DNA from: an uncultured Eubacteriales bacterium
GTDB lineage: Bacteria > Bacillota > Clostridia > Oscillospirales > Oscillospiraceae
Direction: 5' to 3'
NCBI GenBank assembly: GCA_900554705.1
Contig: USIH01000116.1
Span: 1 to 6,856 of the forward strand
DNA: 6,856 nucleotides
Shown here: positions 6,352-6,856 of the stretch, one piece after another
How positions within the stretch are numbered: the stretch's first letter is position 1
Layout: each line of letters starts with the position of its first letter
Notes under the pieces: generated by a model
Seen by the model: the letters and a program-made list of their open reading frames with translations, nothing else
Databases searched by the model: none
Told to the model about the DNA's origin: nothing
Program-made: the position numbers and the translations under genes

Positions 6352-6514
6352 GCGTTACACGCGTTACACACGACGTTACACAGCGTTACACACGGCGTTA
6401 CACACGGCGTTACACACGGCGTTACACACGGCGTTACACAGCGTTACACAGCGTTACACACGGCGTTACACAGCGTTACATCGGGCGTTACACAGCGTTA
6501 CATCGCGCGTTACA
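6352..6514. repeat. Tandem array of 15 GCGTTACA units with 10/12-base phasing
   Basis: Units start at 6352, 6361, 6373, 6383, 6395, 6407, 6419, 6431, 6441, 6451, 6463, 6473, 6485, 6495 and 6507. Fourteen are perfect GCGTTACA; the third is ACGTTACA. Spacings are 9 once, 10 five times and 12 eight times, averaging about 11. The spacers are mostly CACG, CA, TC-rich or CG. The layout resembles plasmid-type iterons or a binding-site array, but no initiator gene is present here. The units are too short for CRISPR. Confidence 0.9.
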
Positions 6515-6516
6515 TC

Positions 6517-6572
6517 GGCGCTGCGCCATGCGCGCAGGTCGCCCCTTGCCGCTGCGGAGGCGCGCCGCCTCC
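6517..6572. repeat. GC-rich hairpins between the two modules
   Basis: GGCGC-T-GCGCC (6517-6527) and GGAGGCG-CGC-CGCCTCC (6556-6572) are perfect short inverted repeats in the linker between modules. The second has seven paired bases and a 3-base loop. No T tract follows either, so they are not clear terminators. Confidence 0.5.
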
Positions 6573-6595
6573 CGCTCTCCCTCTGCGCGAAAGAA

Positions 6596-6626
6596 AGAGA
6601 GAAAGAGATTCTTACTCTTTCTCTCT
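6596..6626. repeat. Polypurine/polypyrimidine inverted repeat in module 2
   Basis: AGAGAGAAAGAG (6596-6607) and CTCTTTCTCTCT (6615-6626) are perfect complements with the 7-base loop ATTCTTA. A pure purine arm paired with a pure pyrimidine arm is uncommon. In module 1 only a 5-base trace (AGAAA/TTTCT) remains. Confidence 0.75.
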
Positions 6627-6663
6627 ATCTGTATCTTGATCTATATCTCTATCTATATCTGGA
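6622..6663. repeat. TCTNNA hexamer microsatellite, module 2
   Basis: Seven in-phase units: TCTCTA, TCTGTA, TCTTGA, TCTATA, TCTCTA, TCTATA, TCTGGA. Every unit keeps TCT and the last A while the two middle bases vary. On the minus strand this frame reads DIDRDIDQDTDREKE and stops at TAA (6612-6614). Confidence 0.85.
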
Positions 6664-6664
6664 A

Positions 6665-6703
6665 GCGTCACAAGCGTCACACAAGCGTCACATATGCGTC
6701 ACT
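6665..6703. repeat. Short GCGTCACA tandem array
   Basis: GCGTCACA starts at 6665, 6674 and 6685, then GCGTCACT at 6696 and a decayed GCGTGCCG at 6707. Spacings are 9, 11, 11, 11. Like the module 1 array it begins with a 9-base step directly after the TCTNNA block. Confidence 0.8.
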
Positions 6704-6741
6704 TCAGCGTGCCGAAAAGCCCGCCATTTCAAAATAGAATA

Positions 6742-6856
6742 CCCCTCTTGGCTCCATCGTCAGAGAGCTTTGGGCGCATCCAGTGTCGTTGCTTTCGTCC
6801 GCACCCAAGGCTCCCCTGTGTAAGGGGAGCTGTCAGCCGTTAGGCTGACTGAGGGG
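6742..6856. repeat. Double-hairpin interspersed repeat of Clostridia, possibly MITE-like, reaching the window edge
   Basis: The right part has two perfect hairpins: GCTCCCCT (6810-6817) / AGGGGAGC (6823-6830) with a 5-base loop, then GTCAGCC (6832-6838) / GGCTGAC (6843-6849) with a 4-base loop, followed by TGAGGGG. From memory this pattern is a widespread intergenic repeat in gut Clostridia. CCCCTC (6742-6747) pairs with the final GAGGGG (6851-6856) and may be the other end, giving about 115 bases; that boundary is a guess. No T tract follows, so it is not a standard terminator. The part between 6748 and 6809 shows nothing I recognise. Confidence 0.6.

Larger units (their letters stand above)
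6263..6514. repeat. Composite low-complexity module 1
   Basis: In order the module has TCCCTCTGCGCG (6263-6274), a purine run of GAAA/GAGA (about 6275-6296), a TCTNNA hexamer array (6303-6348) and the GCGTTACA array (6352-6514). The same order recurs at 6578-6703. The shared 12-mers are 315 bases apart. The parts are described separately. Confidence 0.8.
6578..6703. repeat. Composite low-complexity module 2
   Basis: The order matches module 1: TCCCTCTGCGCG (6578-6589), a purine run (6589-6608), a TCTNNA array (6622-6663), then a GCGTCACA array (6665-6703). The module differs from the first in repeat number and in T-to-C at one position of the octamer, so the two are diverged copies rather than a recent duplication. 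Confidence 0.78.

Noticed and set aside
6199..6639. A 146-codon plus-strand frame through the repeats
   Set aside because: It is open only because TCTNNA and GCGTTACA repeats lack stops on the plus strand; it has no ribosome site or domain.
6352..6703. CRISPR array
   Set aside because: The repeats are 8 bases with 1-4 base spacers, far too short, and no cas genes are present.

Overview
The window looks like chromosomal DNA of a GC-rich member of the Clostridia, most likely a gut Oscillospiraceae/Ruminococcaceae-type bacterium. The evidence is strong GGAGG-type ribosome binding sites, GTG and TTG starts, strong G/C third-position bias, tightly packed ATGA/GTGA gene junctions, and a double-hairpin intergenic repeat at the right edge of a kind I recall as common in these genomes. 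That placement is inference, not a database result.

Positions 1-1820 (minus strand) hold tdh and the first two thirds of kbl, overlapping by 4 bases. Together they turn L-threonine into glycine and acetyl-CoA. They are transcribed leftward from a TTGACA-17-TACCAT promoter. Positions 1983-4827 (plus strand) hold an OmpR/PhoB-type response regulator, its membrane sensor histidine kinase and a membrane-anchored exported protein of unknown function, joined by two 4-base overlaps, behind an extended -10 promoter. After an 83-base gap comes a FemAB-family peptidoglycan aminoacyltransferase (4911-5924, TTG start).

The most interesting regulatory signal is a head-to-tail array of 11-base units, consensus about GATGMAAA plus 3, in front of both the two-component operon (1930-1962) and the FemAB gene (4826-4869). 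An 11-base direct-repeat layout is what OmpR/PhoB regulators typically bind, so I infer that this regulator controls its own operon and the cell-wall gene.

Positions 5925-6856 hold no convincing gene. They contain a terminator-like 12-16 bp hairpin, a well-formed leftward promoter whose -10 lies inside a 7-bp inverted repeat, and then a low-complexity region made of two copies of the same composite module: CCCTCTGCGCG, a purine run, a TCTNNA hexamer array, then tandem GCGTTACA (15 units) or GCGTCACA (about 4 units). On the minus strand parts of the modules read as Asp-X and Val-Thr repeats ending in a stop, which hints at the low-complexity tail of a vanished coding sequence. The window ends in the double-hairpin repeat.
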